Source of the DNA: JAMXLO01 sp963832895
GTDB taxonomy: Bacteria > Pseudomonadota > Alphaproteobacteria > Acetobacterales > Acetobacteraceae
DNA: 64,000 bases
Assembly (NCBI GenBank): GCA_963832895.1
Contig: CAWHVQ010000006.1
Coordinates: forward strand, 124,001-188,000
Direction of reading: 5' to 3'
Shown here: positions 1 through 9,022 of the stretch, piece after piece
Layout of the letters: each line of letters opens with the position of its first letter
Position numbering within the stretch: the stretch's first letter is position 1
Made by a program: the position numbers and the translations under genes
Notes under the pieces: model-generated
Told to the model about the DNA's origin: nothing
Databases searched by the model: none
Seen by the model: the letters and a program-made list of their open reading frames with translations, nothing else

Positions 1-159
1 ATGGCCAAGGAAGCGGTCGCCGCCGCCGACCGGGTTCGGGACCTCGGCGTACGGCGCGAGATGTGGTCGATGGCCGCGCGCTATATGGCGATGGCCGAGC
101 GGGTGGAGGAATGGACCGCGAAGGAGGGATCCGCGATCGAACCCGACGAAGCCCACTGA
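1..159 (+). CDS. Small hypothetical protein or C-terminal end of a larger gene
   Basis: An open frame runs from the first base to a TGA at 157-159 and encodes 52 residues, predicted to be mostly helical and rich in Ala, Glu and Arg (ends in EPDEAH). The first codon is ATG, but because it sits exactly on the window edge it cannot be told whether this is the true start or an internal Met. I recognise no family. It lies 82 bases upstream of the cytidine deaminase-like gene on the same strand. Confidence 0.45.
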   Translation: MAKEAVAAADRVRDLGVRREMWSMAARYMAMAERVEEWTAKEGSAIEPDEAH

Positions 160-241
160 GGGGCCGGCGTCGTTCAACTTACCCTGTCCGTTGCGGGGGC
201 GTCCGGAGTAGGATGGGCCGAGTGAAGCAAGACCCCTCCTG

Positions 242-670
242 ATGCCGGTTCTGTTCGATCCTGGCCCTGACTCCGACGACCAAGCCCTGGTCGCCGCCGC
301 GCACGATGTGCTGGCGCGGCATTACAAGCCATTCTGGCATACCGTGGCTGCGGCGATCCGCGGGCGGGACGGGCGCATCTGGACGGGTCTGCATCTGGGG
401 GCCACGGTGGGGCGGCTGTCGATCTGCGCCGAGGCGGTGGCGCTTGGCCGCGCGCTGCTCGAGGGCGACGGCACGATCGACACGGTGGTGGCGGTGCGCC
501 ATCCGAAACCTGACGAGGCCGATCGGACATTGGCTGTGGTGCCGCCGTGCGGCGCGTGCCGCGAGATGCTGCTTGACCACTGCGCCGATGCGCTGGTGAT
601 CCTGCATGGTCCAAGCGGGCTGGCGAAACTGCCGGTCCGGCAACTGCTGCCAGAACCATACCGGCGATAG
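242..670 (+). CDS. Cytidine deaminase-like protein
   Basis: This 142-residue protein carries both zinc and catalytic motifs of the cytidine deaminase superfamily: CAEAVAL (Cys62, Glu64 as the proton shuttle) and PPCGACREM (Cys103, Cys106). The length suits a homotetrameric cytidine/deoxycytidine deaminase, which converts cytidine to uridine in pyrimidine salvage. The N-terminal segment is less typical, so a related deaminase acting on another base or on blasticidin-like substrates is possible. The ATG at 242 follows only a weak ribosome-binding site. The gene ends just before a short direct-repeat block and about 110 bases before alaS. Confidence 0.8.
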   Translation: MPVLFDPGPDSDDQALVAAAHDVLARHYKPFWHTVAAAIRGRDGRIWTGLHLGATVGRLSICAEAVALGRALLEGDGTIDTVVAVRHPKPDEADRTLAVVPPCGACREMLLDHCADALVILHGPSGLAKLPVRQLLPEPYRR

Positions 671-675
671 CCCGT

Positions 676-727
676 CCCGGGTGACAGGCCAGCCTGGGTG
701 ACAGGGCAAGCTGGGTGACAGGGCAGG
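676..727 (+). repeat. Three tandem ~17-bp direct repeats
   Basis: Three imperfect units built around GGGTGACAGG sit at about 676-692, 693-710 and 711-727, between the deaminase stop and the alaS start. No obvious terminator follows them. Their role is unknown; they could affect alaS leader RNA structure or simply be slippage-generated. Confidence 0.7.
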
Positions 728-780
728 GTGGCTGCGCTACTTCCTGCAACTACATATTCCCTGGAACGAGCCAGCGTGCC

Positions 781-3420
781 ATGGCCAGCAGCAACGACAT
801 CCGCGCCGCCTTTCTCGACTACTTCGCCCGCAATGGACATCGGGTGGTCGAGAGCTCGCCGCTGGTGCCGCGCAATGACCCGACGCTGATGTTCGCGAAC
901 TCCGGCATGGTGCAGTTCAAGAACGTGTTCACCGGGCAGGAGAAGCGGGACTACGTGCGTGCCACAACGGCGCAGAAATGCGTTCGCGCCGGCGGCAAGC
1001 ACAACGACCTCGACAATGTCGGCTATACCGCGCGGCACCACACGTTCTTTGAGATGCTGGGGAACTTCAGCTTCGGCGACTACTTCAAGGAGAAGGCGAT
1101 CCCCTATGCGTGGGAGCTGATCACCAAGGAGTATGGTCTGCCCAAGGACCGGCTGATGGTCACGGTATATTCCGAAGACGACGACGCAGCCGAGATCTGG
1201 CGCAAGGTGGCGGGTCTCGGCGACGATCGCATCATTCGCATTCCGACGTCGGACAATTTCTGGCGTATGGGCGATACCGGGCCGTGCGGGCCGAGTTCGG
1301 AGATCTTCTACGACCATGGGGCGTCGGTGCCCGGCGGGCCGCCCGGCTCGCCGGACGAAGATGGCGACCGGTTCGTCGAAGTCTGGAACCTGGTGTTCAT
1401 GCAGTTCGAGGAAGGGCCGCCAGGCACGCGCGTGACGTTGCCGCGGCCCTCGATCGATACCGGCATGGGGCTGGAGCGCATCGCGGCCATCCTGCAGGGC
1501 AAGCACGACAACTACGACATCGACATCTTCCGCGCGCTGATCCTGGCGAGTTCGGAGGCCACCGGGCAGGCGCCCGACGGTCCGTTCCGCGTGAGCCATC
1601 GCGTTGTGGCCGATCATCTGCGCAGCACGGCGTTCCTGATCGCCGATGGCGTGCTGCCGTCGAACGAGGGACGCGGCTACGTGCTGCGCCGGATCATGCG
1701 TCGTGCGATGCGGCATGCGCACATGATGGGCGCGCACGAGCCGGTGATGTACCGGCTGGTGCCCACGCTGGTGCGGCAGATGGGTGCCGCGTATCCCGAG
1801 CTGGTGCGCGCCGAGGCGCTGATCGTCGAGACATTGCTGCTGGAGGAGACGCGGTTTCGCCAGACGCTGGACCGCGGTCTGCATCTGCTGACCGAGGAAA
1901 CTGAACGGCTCGGCGATCGGCAGGCATTGCCGGGCGCCGTGGCGTTCCGGCTGTATGACACCTACGGCTTCCCGCTCGATCTGACGCAGGACGCGCTGCG
2001 CGAACAGGGGCGCGAAGTGGACCTCGCCGGCTTCGAGGCCGCCATGGACGAGCAGCGGGCCCGTGCCCGCGCCGCCTGGGCGGGCACTGGGGAAGCGGCC
2101 ACCGAGCGCGTGTGGTTCGAGCTGAAGGAGAAGGTCGGCGCATCGGAGTTTCTCGGCTATTCGACCGAGACGGCGGAGGCGGAAATCGTCGCACTGGTGG
2201 TGAGCGGCGCGCCGGCCGAAACCGCCGCGGTCGGTTCGGACGTCGCAGTGATGCTCAATCAGACGCCGTTCTACGGCGAAAGCGGCGGTCAGGTCGGCGA
2301 CACCGGTGTCATCACCGGTGCGGACGGGCTCCGCATCACGGTTGCGGATACGCAGAGGAAGCTGGGCGATCTGTTCGTGCATCTCGGGCGGGTCGAGGCC
2401 GGCGAGGCGCATGTCGGCGCGCCGGTGCTGGCCGAGGTGGATCATGCGCGGCGCACCGATATCCGTGCGCATCATTCGGCGACGCATCTGCTGCACGAGG
2501 CGCTGCGGCGGCGGTTGGGCACGCATGTCACGCAGAAGGGCAGCCTGAACGCGCCGGACCGGCTGCGCTTCGACGTCTCGCAGCCGCGTCCGTTGACCGG
2601 CGACGACATCGCCTGGGTGGAAGGCGAGGTGAATGCGCGCATTCGCGAGAACAGCGAGGTGACGACGCGGCTGATGACGCCGGATGCCGCGGTGGAGATG
2701 GGGGCGATGGCGCTGTTCGGCGAGAAGTACGGCGAGGAGGTGCGCGTCGTCGCGATGGGTCGGGGAGAAGGCAACAAGGCGGCGTATTCGATCGAGCTGT
2801 GCGGCGGCACGCATGTGCGGCGCACCGGCGATATCGGCTATTTCAAGATCCTGTCGGAGAGCGCGATTGCCGCCGGGGTGCGTCGCATCGAGGCGGTGAC
2901 CGGCGCGTTCGCCGAGGCGGTGGTGGATGAGACGGAGCATCGATTGCACGAGGTCGCGGGCGCATTGCGGGCGAGTCCGGTCGAGACACCGGAGCGTGTT
3001 GCCGCGCTGCTGGAGGACAAGCGGAAGCTGGAACGCCAGGTCGCCGAACTGCAGCGCAGGCTGGCAACCGGCGGCGGTGCGGCGGACGTTGAGGAGGTGA
3101 ACGGCGTAAAGCTTGCCGCGCGCAATCTGGGCGAGGTTCCGGCGCGCGATCTGAAGGGCCTGGCGGATGCGATCGGCAAGCAGCTGGGCACCGGCGTGGT
3201 GGCACTTGTATCCACGAACGAAGGCAAGGCGAGCATCGTGGTCGGGGTATCGCCGGACCTCACCAAGCGGTTCGATGCTGTGAAGCTGGTGCGCGCGGCA
3301 TCGGTCGCGGTTGGCGGCAAGGGCGGCGGCGGCAGGCCGGACATGGCGCAGGCCGGCGGCCCCGATGGCGCGCACGCGGATGCGGCATTGGCGGCGGTGC
3401 GCGGCGCGATGGCGACATGA
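781..3420 (+). CDS. alaS: Alanyl-tRNA synthetase
   Basis: The gene encodes 879 residues, the normal bacterial AlaRS length. The class II catalytic core is at the N-terminus (motif 1 around HHTFFEMLGNFSFGDYF, motif 2/3 segments RPSIDTGMGLERI and RGYVLRRIMRRA). The editing domain shows HHSATHLLH and CGGTHV zinc ligands. A C-terminal C-Ala domain follows, with a coiled coil (residues about 735-765) and a Gly-rich stretch near the end. It charges tRNA-Ala in the cytoplasm and clears mischarged Ser/Gly. The frame is open upstream to 715, but ATG 781 matches the family N-terminus (MASSNDIRAAFL). Its stop overlaps the next gene (ATGA at 3417-3420). Confidence 0.97.
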   Translation: MASSNDIRAAFLDYFARNGHRVVESSPLVPRNDPTLMFANSGMVQFKNVFTGQEKRDYVRATTAQKCVRAGGKHNDLDNVGYTARHHTFFEMLGNFSFGDYFKEKAIPYAWELITKEYGLPKDRLMVTVYSEDDDAAEIWRKVAGLGDDRIIRIPTSDNFWRMGDTGPCGPSSEIFYDHGASVPGGPPGSPDEDGDRFVEVWNLVFMQFEEGPPGTRVTLPRPSIDTGMGLERIAAILQGKHDNYDIDIFRALILASSEATGQAPDGPFRVSHRVVADHLRSTAFLIADGVLPSNEGRGYVLRRIMRRAMRHAHMMGAHEPVMYRLVPTLVRQMGAAYPELVRAEALIVETLLLEETRFRQTLDRGLHLLTEETERLGDRQALPGAVAFRLYDTYGFPLDLTQDALREQGREVDLAGFEAAMDEQRARARAAWAGTGEAATERVWFELKEKVGASEFLGYSTETAEAEIVALVVSGAPAETAAVGSDVAVMLNQTPFYGESGGQVGDTGVITGADGLRITVADTQRKLGDLFVHLGRVEAGEAHVGAPVLAEVDHARRTDIRAHHSATHLLHEALRRRLGTHVTQKGSLNAPDRLRFDVSQPRPLTGDDIAWVEGEVNARIRENSEVTTRLMTPDAAVEMGAMALFGEKYGEEVRVVAMGRGEGNKAAYSIELCGGTHVRRTGDIGYFKILSESAIAAGVRRIEAVTGAFAEAVVDETEHRLHEVAGALRASPVETPERVAALLEDKRKLERQVAELQRRLATGGGAADVEEVNGVKLAARNLGEVPARDLKGLADAIGKQLGTGVVALVSTNEGKASIVVGVSPDLTKRFDAVKLVRAASVAVGGKGGGGRPDMAQAGGPDGAHADAALAAVRGAMAT

Positions 3421-3791
3421 AGTACGATATCAAACAGACTGGCAGGCGCGCGTTCCGCGTCGGCGTGGCGCGCGACGGGACTGCTACCGACCACTGTCTC
3501 GGTTATTTTGGTACGCTGCGCGAGGCGCAGTTGTTTGTGCACCGAATGCAGGTTGTCGATGCCGGCCGCTCTCACGAAGGCTCCGGACAGCACATGCAGC
3601 GTGTTTCGCCGGCTGCTCTCCGTGCGCTCTCTCGCGTGCTTTTGGCCCATGCGAAACAGGTTCGCGCGGATGCCGAGAGGGCGCGTGAACGGGCGGTTCG
3701 ATCCAGACTGCAGTCAGAGCAGGCGCAGAGATCTTCGGTGACCCGCCGTGCCTTCAGCGACGCCGCCACACAGCGGCGCGACACAACCTGA
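3417..3791 (+). CDS. Hypothetical protein coupled to alaS
   Basis: A 124-residue protein starts at the ATG that overlaps the alaS stop codon, so translational coupling is likely. The N-terminal half (MKYDIKQTGRRAFRVGVARDG) looks like a small beta-rich unit; the C-terminal half is strongly basic and helical (many Arg, Ala and Gln). There is no signal peptide or membrane segment. I recognise no family. The overlap and same-strand arrangement are the main support for it being a real gene. Confidence 0.6.
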   Translation: MKYDIKQTGRRAFRVGVARDGTATDHCLGYFGTLREAQLFVHRMQVVDAGRSHEGSGQHMQRVSPAALRALSRVLLAHAKQVRADAERARERAVRSRLQSEQAQRSSVTRRAFSDAATQRRDTT

Positions 3792-3818
3792 CGTCTGGCG
3801 CCGCCGACCTGACGCGTG

Positions 3819-4554
3819 TCAGCGCCCTTTGAAGTCGGGTTTGCGCCGCTCGCGATGGGCGCGGATACCTTCCTGCATGTCCTCGCTCGCGCGCACGCGG
3901 CCGAGTGTCTGGCTGACCGCGACCATGCGCTCGACCGGGCCGATCGGCAGCACCTCGGCCGCCAGGCGCTTCAGGGCGCCCATCACCAGCGGAGCGGAGT
4001 TCCAGCATTTCATTCGCCATCGCCAGCGCTGCCGTTTCATGCTGGCCGTTCGGCACCACGCGATTGACGAAGCCGACATCGTAGGCGCGCTGCGCACTCA
4101 CCTTGCTGCACAGGAGCATCATCTCCATCGCAAGCTTGTGCGGCATGCGCGAGACCAGCGAACTGATCATGCCGCCGGTGACGCCGAGCTTCGCTTCGGG
4201 GTAGTGGAAGATGGTGCTTTCAGTTGAAACCATCAGGTCGCACAGCATCACCATGACGATGCCGCCGCCGATGCACCAACCGGAGGTGGCGGCGATGATC
4301 GGCTTGTCCGTGTTGAAGCCGACGGTGGGGATGGCACGCCACAATTCCGGCAGGTCGGTGACATCGGCGCCGGCGGTGAAGGCGCGCTCGCCTGTGGCGC
4401 TCAGGATCGCGACGCGCTGGTCGGAAGCGTCGAACTCCTGGAACGCCTGCTGCAGCTCAATCGCCACGGCACTGGAGATCGCGTTCATTTTCTCGGGGCG
4501 GTTGATGCGGATGATCGAGACAGGGCCTTGGTGTTCGGTGGTGACGACGCTCAT
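3819..4554 (-). pseudogene. Enoyl-CoA hydratase/isomerase (crotonase) family, frameshifted
   Basis: Reading leftward from ATG 4554, which has a good GAGGAAG site just upstream, the protein is a crotonase-fold enzyme. It has an N-terminal VSIIRINRPEKMNAI strand, the AFTAGADV oxyanion-hole loop, GWCIGGGIVMV and YPEAKLGVTGGM. Near 3991-4000 the frame changes; removing one base joins it to the expected C-terminus ending ERRKPDFKGR. The first of the two catalytic glutamates of classical hydratases (after GGG) is replaced by Ile, whereas the second (PE) is kept, so the substrate may not be a simple enoyl-CoA. It is divergent from the HMG-CoA lyase gene, suggesting acyl-CoA or leucine catabolism. 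Whether the shift is real or a consensus error cannot be told here. Confidence 0.85.
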
Positions 4555-4775
4555 TGTTGGCTTCCTCGGATGATTTGGGTGCCAAGTGTGCAGGCCTGAA
4601 AGGCAGGATTTAACACGGAGGACGAAGCGAGGGCCACCGAGGAGGTGGGCATGCGCTTCGCGCGAAGTTCCGCTGGCTTTCTCTGGGGTTCTCCGTGACC
4701 CTCGCGGGTTCTCTGTGTTGAATCTTCGCTGCGGATCGCGCAAGGTTATCGGCCTTGAGCACAGGGCGCACAGTT

Positions 4776-5696
4776 ATGATCGAATACGTCTCCATCTGCG
4801 AAGTCGGGCCGCGTGACGGCCTTCAGATCGCCAAGACGCGCATGACGACGGATGCGAAGGTGCGCTGGATCGAAGCGATCGCCGCCGCCGGCGTGAAGGA
4901 GATCGAGGTCGGCAGCTTCGTGCCGCCGCGCGTCATTCCGCAGCTCTCGGACACGCCCGAAGTCGTCGAGCGGTGCCTCGACATACCCGGCCTGACCGTG
5001 CAGGCGCTGGTGCCAAATCTGCGTGGCGCGCAGAACGCTTATCACGCAGGCGTGCACAAGATCAGCATCCCGATCTCGGTCAGCGAAGGCCACAGCATGG
5101 CCAATCTGAACCGCACGCCGGCGCAGTCGATAACCATGATGCGCGAGATCATGGACTGGCTGCATGCGCAGCCGCGCCGCGTGCCGGTGGTGGCGGGATG
5201 CTCGACCGCGTTCGGCTGCTCGATCGACGGCGTGGTGCCGACGGCGAAGACGGTGGCGCTGGCGAAGGGACTGGCGGACGCTGGCGTCGATCAGATCATG
5301 CTGGCCGACACGGTCGGCTACGCGCATCCGGCGCAGATCAAGGAGGTGGTGCGGGCCACGCGCGAGGCGATCGGCGGCACGCTCTATGGGCTGCATCTGC
5401 ACGACACCTGCGGCCTTGGCATCGCCAATGCGCTGGCCGGGCTGGAGGAGGGCATCCGCGCGTTCGACGCGTGCCTGGCGGGGCTGGGTGGCTGCCCGTA
5501 TGCGCCCGGCGCGTCGGGCAACGTCGTCACCGAAGACCTGGTGTTCATGCTGGAAAGCATGGGGTTTGCCACCGGCATCGACCTGCCGAAGCTGATCGAG
5601 GCGCGTCGGCTGCTGCATGAGGGGCTGCCGGAGGAGCCGATGCACGGGCAGGTGCCGAAGGCCGGCATTCCGCGGACGTTCCGGGCGGCCGCCTGA
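4776..5696 (+). CDS. Hydroxymethylglutaryl-CoA lyase
   Basis: This TIM-barrel aldolase-type lyase of 306 residues cleaves HMG-CoA to acetoacetate and acetyl-CoA, the last step of leucine breakdown. Family signatures are clear: EVGPRDGLQ near the N-terminus (metal-binding Asp), LHLHDTCGLG (metal-binding His pair), and the flexible catalytic loop GGCPYAPGASGNVVTEDL with its Cys. The start is placed at ATG 4776 because the alignment begins at MIEYVSICEV; a TTG at 4755 is also in frame. It is divergently arranged with the enoyl-CoA hydratase gene, sharing a ~220-base intergenic region. Confidence 0.93.
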   Translation: MIEYVSICEVGPRDGLQIAKTRMTTDAKVRWIEAIAAAGVKEIEVGSFVPPRVIPQLSDTPEVVERCLDIPGLTVQALVPNLRGAQNAYHAGVHKISIPISVSEGHSMANLNRTPAQSITMMREIMDWLHAQPRRVPVVAGCSTAFGCSIDGVVPTAKTVALAKGLADAGVDQIMLADTVGYAHPAQIKEVVRATREAIGGTLYGLHLHDTCGLGIANALAGLEEGIRAFDACLAGLGGCPYAPGASGNVVTEDLVFMLESMGFATGIDLPKLIEARRLLHEGLPEEPMHGQVPKAGIPRTFRAAA

Positions 5697-5755
5697 GCAT
5701 CGTCGGAATGGGTCGACCGGCTGGAAATTGACCCTGGAGCTTCTGCGCGCCCTAT

Positions 5756-7756
5756 ATGCAGGTTCTTGGAAGAGGGGCGGCGGTGGACGAGGTCACTACG
5801 CACGACGGCGCGCAGGAATACGCCAGACGGTTCGCCGCCTCGTTGACCGAGGAGGGGCGTTATCGCCTGCTGGTCGAGGCGGTAACCGATTATGCGATCT
5901 TCATGCTCGATATCAACGGCATAGTGACCAGTTGGAATGCGGGCGCGCAACGTTTCAAGGGCTATCAGGCGGCGGAAATACTCGGCCAGCACTTCTCCAG
6001 GTTCTACACCGAGCAGGATCGGGCAACGGGATTGCCGGCGAGGGCGCTCGCGACCGCCGCGAGCGAGGGCAGGTTTGAAGGTGAAGGCTGGCGGGTCCGC
6101 AAGGACGGAACCCGGTTCTGGGCCAACGTGGTCATTGATGCAATTCGTGATCCGGAAGGTCACGTTGTCGCCTTCGCCAAGATCACACGGGACCTCACCG
6201 AGCGGCGGCTCGCGGAGGATAGCCTTCGGCGAAGCGAGGAGCAGTTCCGGCACCTTGTGCAAGGAGTAATTGACTATTCGATCTACCTGCTGGAACCGGA
6301 TGGCAAGGTTGGGACCTGGAACGCCGGCGCGGAGCGAATCAAGGGATATCGGCGCGACGAAATTCTCGGCCAGCATTTCTCCCGGTTCTACACTGACGAA
6401 GACCGGGCGAAGGGGTTGCCGGCAAGGGCACTCGCGACGGCCACCGCCGAGGGCAAGTTCGAAGGCGAAGGCTGGCGCGTCCGCAAGGATGGAACCCGCT
6501 TTTGGGCCAGCGTGGTGATCGATGCACTGTATGACGATCGCGGCAGACACATCGGCTTCGCCAAGATCACCCGTGACATCACCGAGCGGCGGGACACGCA
6601 GCTTGCCCTGGAAAAGGCCCGCGAAGCCTTGTTTCAGTCGCAGAAGATGGAAGCGATGGGGCAATTGACCGGCGGCATCGCGCACGATTTCAACAATCTG
6701 CTCGCAGCGGTGCTTGGCAGCCTTGAACTCGCACGCAAGCTGGTTGATCCGGAAACCAGGCTCGCGCGTCTGCTGGACAACGCCGCGCGCGGCGCCCAAC
6801 GCGGTGCGTCACTCACCAAACGCATGCTCGCATTCGCGCGGCACCAGGAGCTCAATCTTCAACCGGTCGATTTGTCGGTTCTCCTGCGTGGCATGACCGA
6901 CCTGCTGGAACGCTCGCTGGGGCCGACGATCGGGATCGAGACACGCCTGCCGTCCGATCTTGCCGCGGTCGTGGCGGATGCCAATCAACTTGAAATGGCC
7001 GTGCTCAACCTGGCGGTCAACGCGCGCGACGCGATGCCGGATGGGGGAATGCTTATCCTCGCGGCGTGTATGGTGAAGGTCTCGTCGGATGACGAGGCGT
7101 TGTCGCCTGGCTCCTATGTTTGCCTGTCGATCATAGATAACGGCAGTGGAATGGACGAGGCGATTCGCTTGCGGGCGCTCGATCCCTTTTTCACCACCAA
7201 GGGAGTGGGCAAGGGAACCGGGCTTGGATTGTCGATGGTGCATGGGCTGGCCGAGCAATCGGGGGGTCGCCTCGTGCTGAAGAGCAAACAGGGTGAGGGA
7301 ACGACGGTCGAAATCTGGCTCCCCGCTGCGTCGAAGCCACCGGCTTCCGCAACGCTTGCCGCCACCGAAGCGGCCACAGGTTCGGATCGGCCGCTTACGA
7401 TCCTTGCGGTTGATGATGACTATCTCGTCCTGACGAACATGGTGGCCATGCTTGAAGACCTCGGCCACAAGGTCTTTGAGGCGAACTCCGGTCGGCAGGC
7501 GCTGACGATCCTGCGGCAACCTGTGGCCATCGACCTGGTGATCACTGATCAGGCGATGCCACGCATGACCGGTCTGCAACTGATCAGCGAGATAAAATCC
7601 GAGTGGCCGGATTTACCGATCGTTCTGGCAACCGGTTACGCGGAACTGCCGCCTGAAGGCGCCGGTTTTCCACGGCTGGCAAAACCGTTCATGCAACATG
7701 ACCTCGCGGCGGCGGTCAAAAGCGCAACGACATCGTTTGTTGCGAAACGATCGTGA
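5756..7756 (+). CDS. PAS-PAS hybrid sensor histidine kinase with receiver domain
   Basis: A 666-residue cytoplasmic kinase with no membrane segment. Two PAS domains (about 37-150 and 165-275) are nearly identical, sharing HFSRFYT, RALATA and GEGWRVRKDGTRFWA, so they arose by internal duplication. A HisKA domain follows with phospho-acceptor His310 in GGIAHDFNNLLA. The HATPase_c domain has NLAVNARDAMPDGG and the G1/F/G2 boxes DNGSGM, DPFFTTK and GKGTGLGLSM. A C-terminal REC domain carries Asp598 in ITDQAMPRM and Lys in AKPF. It presumably senses an intracellular ligand or redox cue and phosphorylates itself or a separate regulator; no partner is adjacent. A GTG at 5783 is an alternative start. 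Confidence 0.93.
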   Translation: MQVLGRGAAVDEVTTHDGAQEYARRFAASLTEEGRYRLLVEAVTDYAIFMLDINGIVTSWNAGAQRFKGYQAAEILGQHFSRFYTEQDRATGLPARALATAASEGRFEGEGWRVRKDGTRFWANVVIDAIRDPEGHVVAFAKITRDLTERRLAEDSLRRSEEQFRHLVQGVIDYSIYLLEPDGKVGTWNAGAERIKGYRRDEILGQHFSRFYTDEDRAKGLPARALATATAEGKFEGEGWRVRKDGTRFWASVVIDALYDDRGRHIGFAKITRDITERRDTQLALEKAREALFQSQKMEAMGQLTGGIAHDFNNLLAAVLGSLELARKLVDPETRLARLLDNAARGAQRGASLTKRMLAFARHQELNLQPVDLSVLLRGMTDLLERSLGPTIGIETRLPSDLAAVVADANQLEMAVLNLAVNARDAMPDGGMLILAACMVKVSSDDEALSPGSYVCLSIIDNGSGMDEAIRLRALDPFFTTKGVGKGTGLGLSMVHGLAEQSGGRLVLKSKQGEGTTVEIWLPAASKPPASATLAATEAATGSDRPLTILAVDDDYLVLTNMVAMLEDLGHKVFEANSGRQALTILRQPVAIDLVITDQAMPRMTGLQLISEIKSEWPDLPIVLATGYAELPPEGAGFPRLAKPFMQHDLAAAVKSATTSFVAKRS

Positions 7757-7963
7757 GTTGGCGCGCGCGCATTTGATGCGATCGGATCGGATATCGACTG
7801 CAATTGCATCCTCTCATGGCCGAATGCCTGTGACGGAATGGGACGGCATGCGATCCCGCCACATTGCGGCAGCAGACGGTGGGCACTAATAGGAGTTTCA
7901 GCGGACCGATCATGACGTAGCGAATGGTCAGTGCCTCAATGGAGCTGTAACGGTGAGGTTTGA

Positions 7964-9022
7964 ATGAGCCAAACACGCCGACCACCCCCGCGTTCGGTTT
8001 TTGCATCACTCGTGCTGATCGCTGTTGCCATCGGTGGGAGCGCCGCGGCCTTTGCCTACACGGCGGGATGGCTTTCGCCGCAGCGCCTCACCCCGGACAA
8101 GCTGGTGGATGCGTTTACGCCTCCTGGCGGTGAGCCGCTTGGCCATCGCAAGAATCATGCGAAGGGGATCTGCTTCACCGGCACGTTCGAGGCGAACGGG
8201 GCCGGATCTGAACTCTCATATGCGCAGGCCTTCGTCCGCGGTCAGTATCCGGTTCTCGGACGCTTCAATCTCGGAACTCCTGATCCGAACGCGCCCGATG
8301 CAACGGTCCGCGTTCGGGGCATGGGATTGCAGATCTCGACGCCGGACGGGCAGGAATGGCGCAGCGCCATGATCAACGCTCCGGTCTTTCCGGTGTCGAC
8401 GCCACAGGCGTTCTATGAACTTCTGCTCGCCTCGGCGAGCAAGGCCCCCGACGCGATGAAGACATTCGCGGCCGCGCATCCTGAGATTGGAGCATTCGGC
8501 GCCTGGGCAGGCACCGGACCGTGGACCGGTAGTTACGCGGAAGAGCGATACAACGGTCTCAACAGCTTCATCGTCGCCAACAGTTCCGGCACAGAGAAAA
8601 CGGTGCGATGGTCGCTTCTGCCGGCGGCGCAACCTGTCGCGGTTTCGCCGGACGAACTCGCGAAGCGTGGACCCAACTTCCTCGAGCAGGAGATCGCCGA
8701 GCGAATCCACGGCGGCCCGCTGCGCTGGACCATGGCCGTGACCGTGGCCAATCCCGGCGATCCCACTGCGGACCCGAGCAAGGCCTGGCCGGATGACCGC
8801 CGCACCGTCGAGGTCGGGACGCTGACCGTGGAGAAGATCGAAGCGGAACGGGACGGTCCATGCCGCGATATCAACTTTGATCCGACCGTCCTGCCCGCGG
8901 GCATTCGAACATCGGACGATCCGTTCCCGGCCGCACGGTCGTCCGCCTACGCGAAGTCGTATGACCGTCGCACGGCGGAGGCTCAGGACTATCCAAGAAC
9001 CGCAACGGACGCCAAGCCATGA
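7964..9022 (+). CDS. Catalase-related heme peroxidase, membrane-anchored or exported
   Basis: A 352-residue protein begins with an uncleaved-type signal or anchor (hydrophobic stretch about residues 12-34), followed by a minimal catalase fold. Visible signatures are the heme-distal region KNHAKGICFTGTF, then YPVLGRFNLG, VRGMGLQI and the proximal Tyr region RSSAYAKSYDRR. At ~350 residues it matches the short catalase-related peroxidases rather than full catalases (~480 or more), and is expected to use an organic reductant in the periplasm. Its stop overlaps the start of the cytochrome b561 gene (ATGA at 9019-9022). This suggests a two-gene operon in which the b-type cytochrome supplies electrons from the quinone pool. 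Confidence 0.88.
   Translation: MSQTRRPPPRSVFASLVLIAVAIGGSAAAFAYTAGWLSPQRLTPDKLVDAFTPPGGEPLGHRKNHAKGICFTGTFEANGAGSELSYAQAFVRGQYPVLGRFNLGTPDPNAPDATVRVRGMGLQISTPDGQEWRSAMINAPVFPVSTPQAFYELLLASASKAPDAMKTFAAAHPEIGAFGAWAGTGPWTGSYAEERYNGLNSFIVANSSGTEKTVRWSLLPAAQPVAVSPDELAKRGPNFLEQEIAERIHGGPLRWTMAVTVANPGDPTADPSKAWPDDRRTVEVGTLTVEKIEAERDGPCRDINFDPTVLPAGIRTSDDPFPAARSSAYAKSYDRRTAEAQDYPRTATDAKP

Noticed and set aside
322..3375. Very long open frame on the minus strand across alaS (over 1,000 codons)
   Set aside because: It is the antisense shadow of a clear alaS gene in high-GC DNA; composition is His/Arg/Gln-rich with no domain or ribosome-binding site.
4600..4740. Intergenic GGTTCTC/CTCTGTG-type imperfect repeats between the crotonase and HMG-CoA lyase genes, considered as a riboswitch
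   Set aside because: No match to any riboswitch core; looks like degenerate dispersed intergenic repeats.
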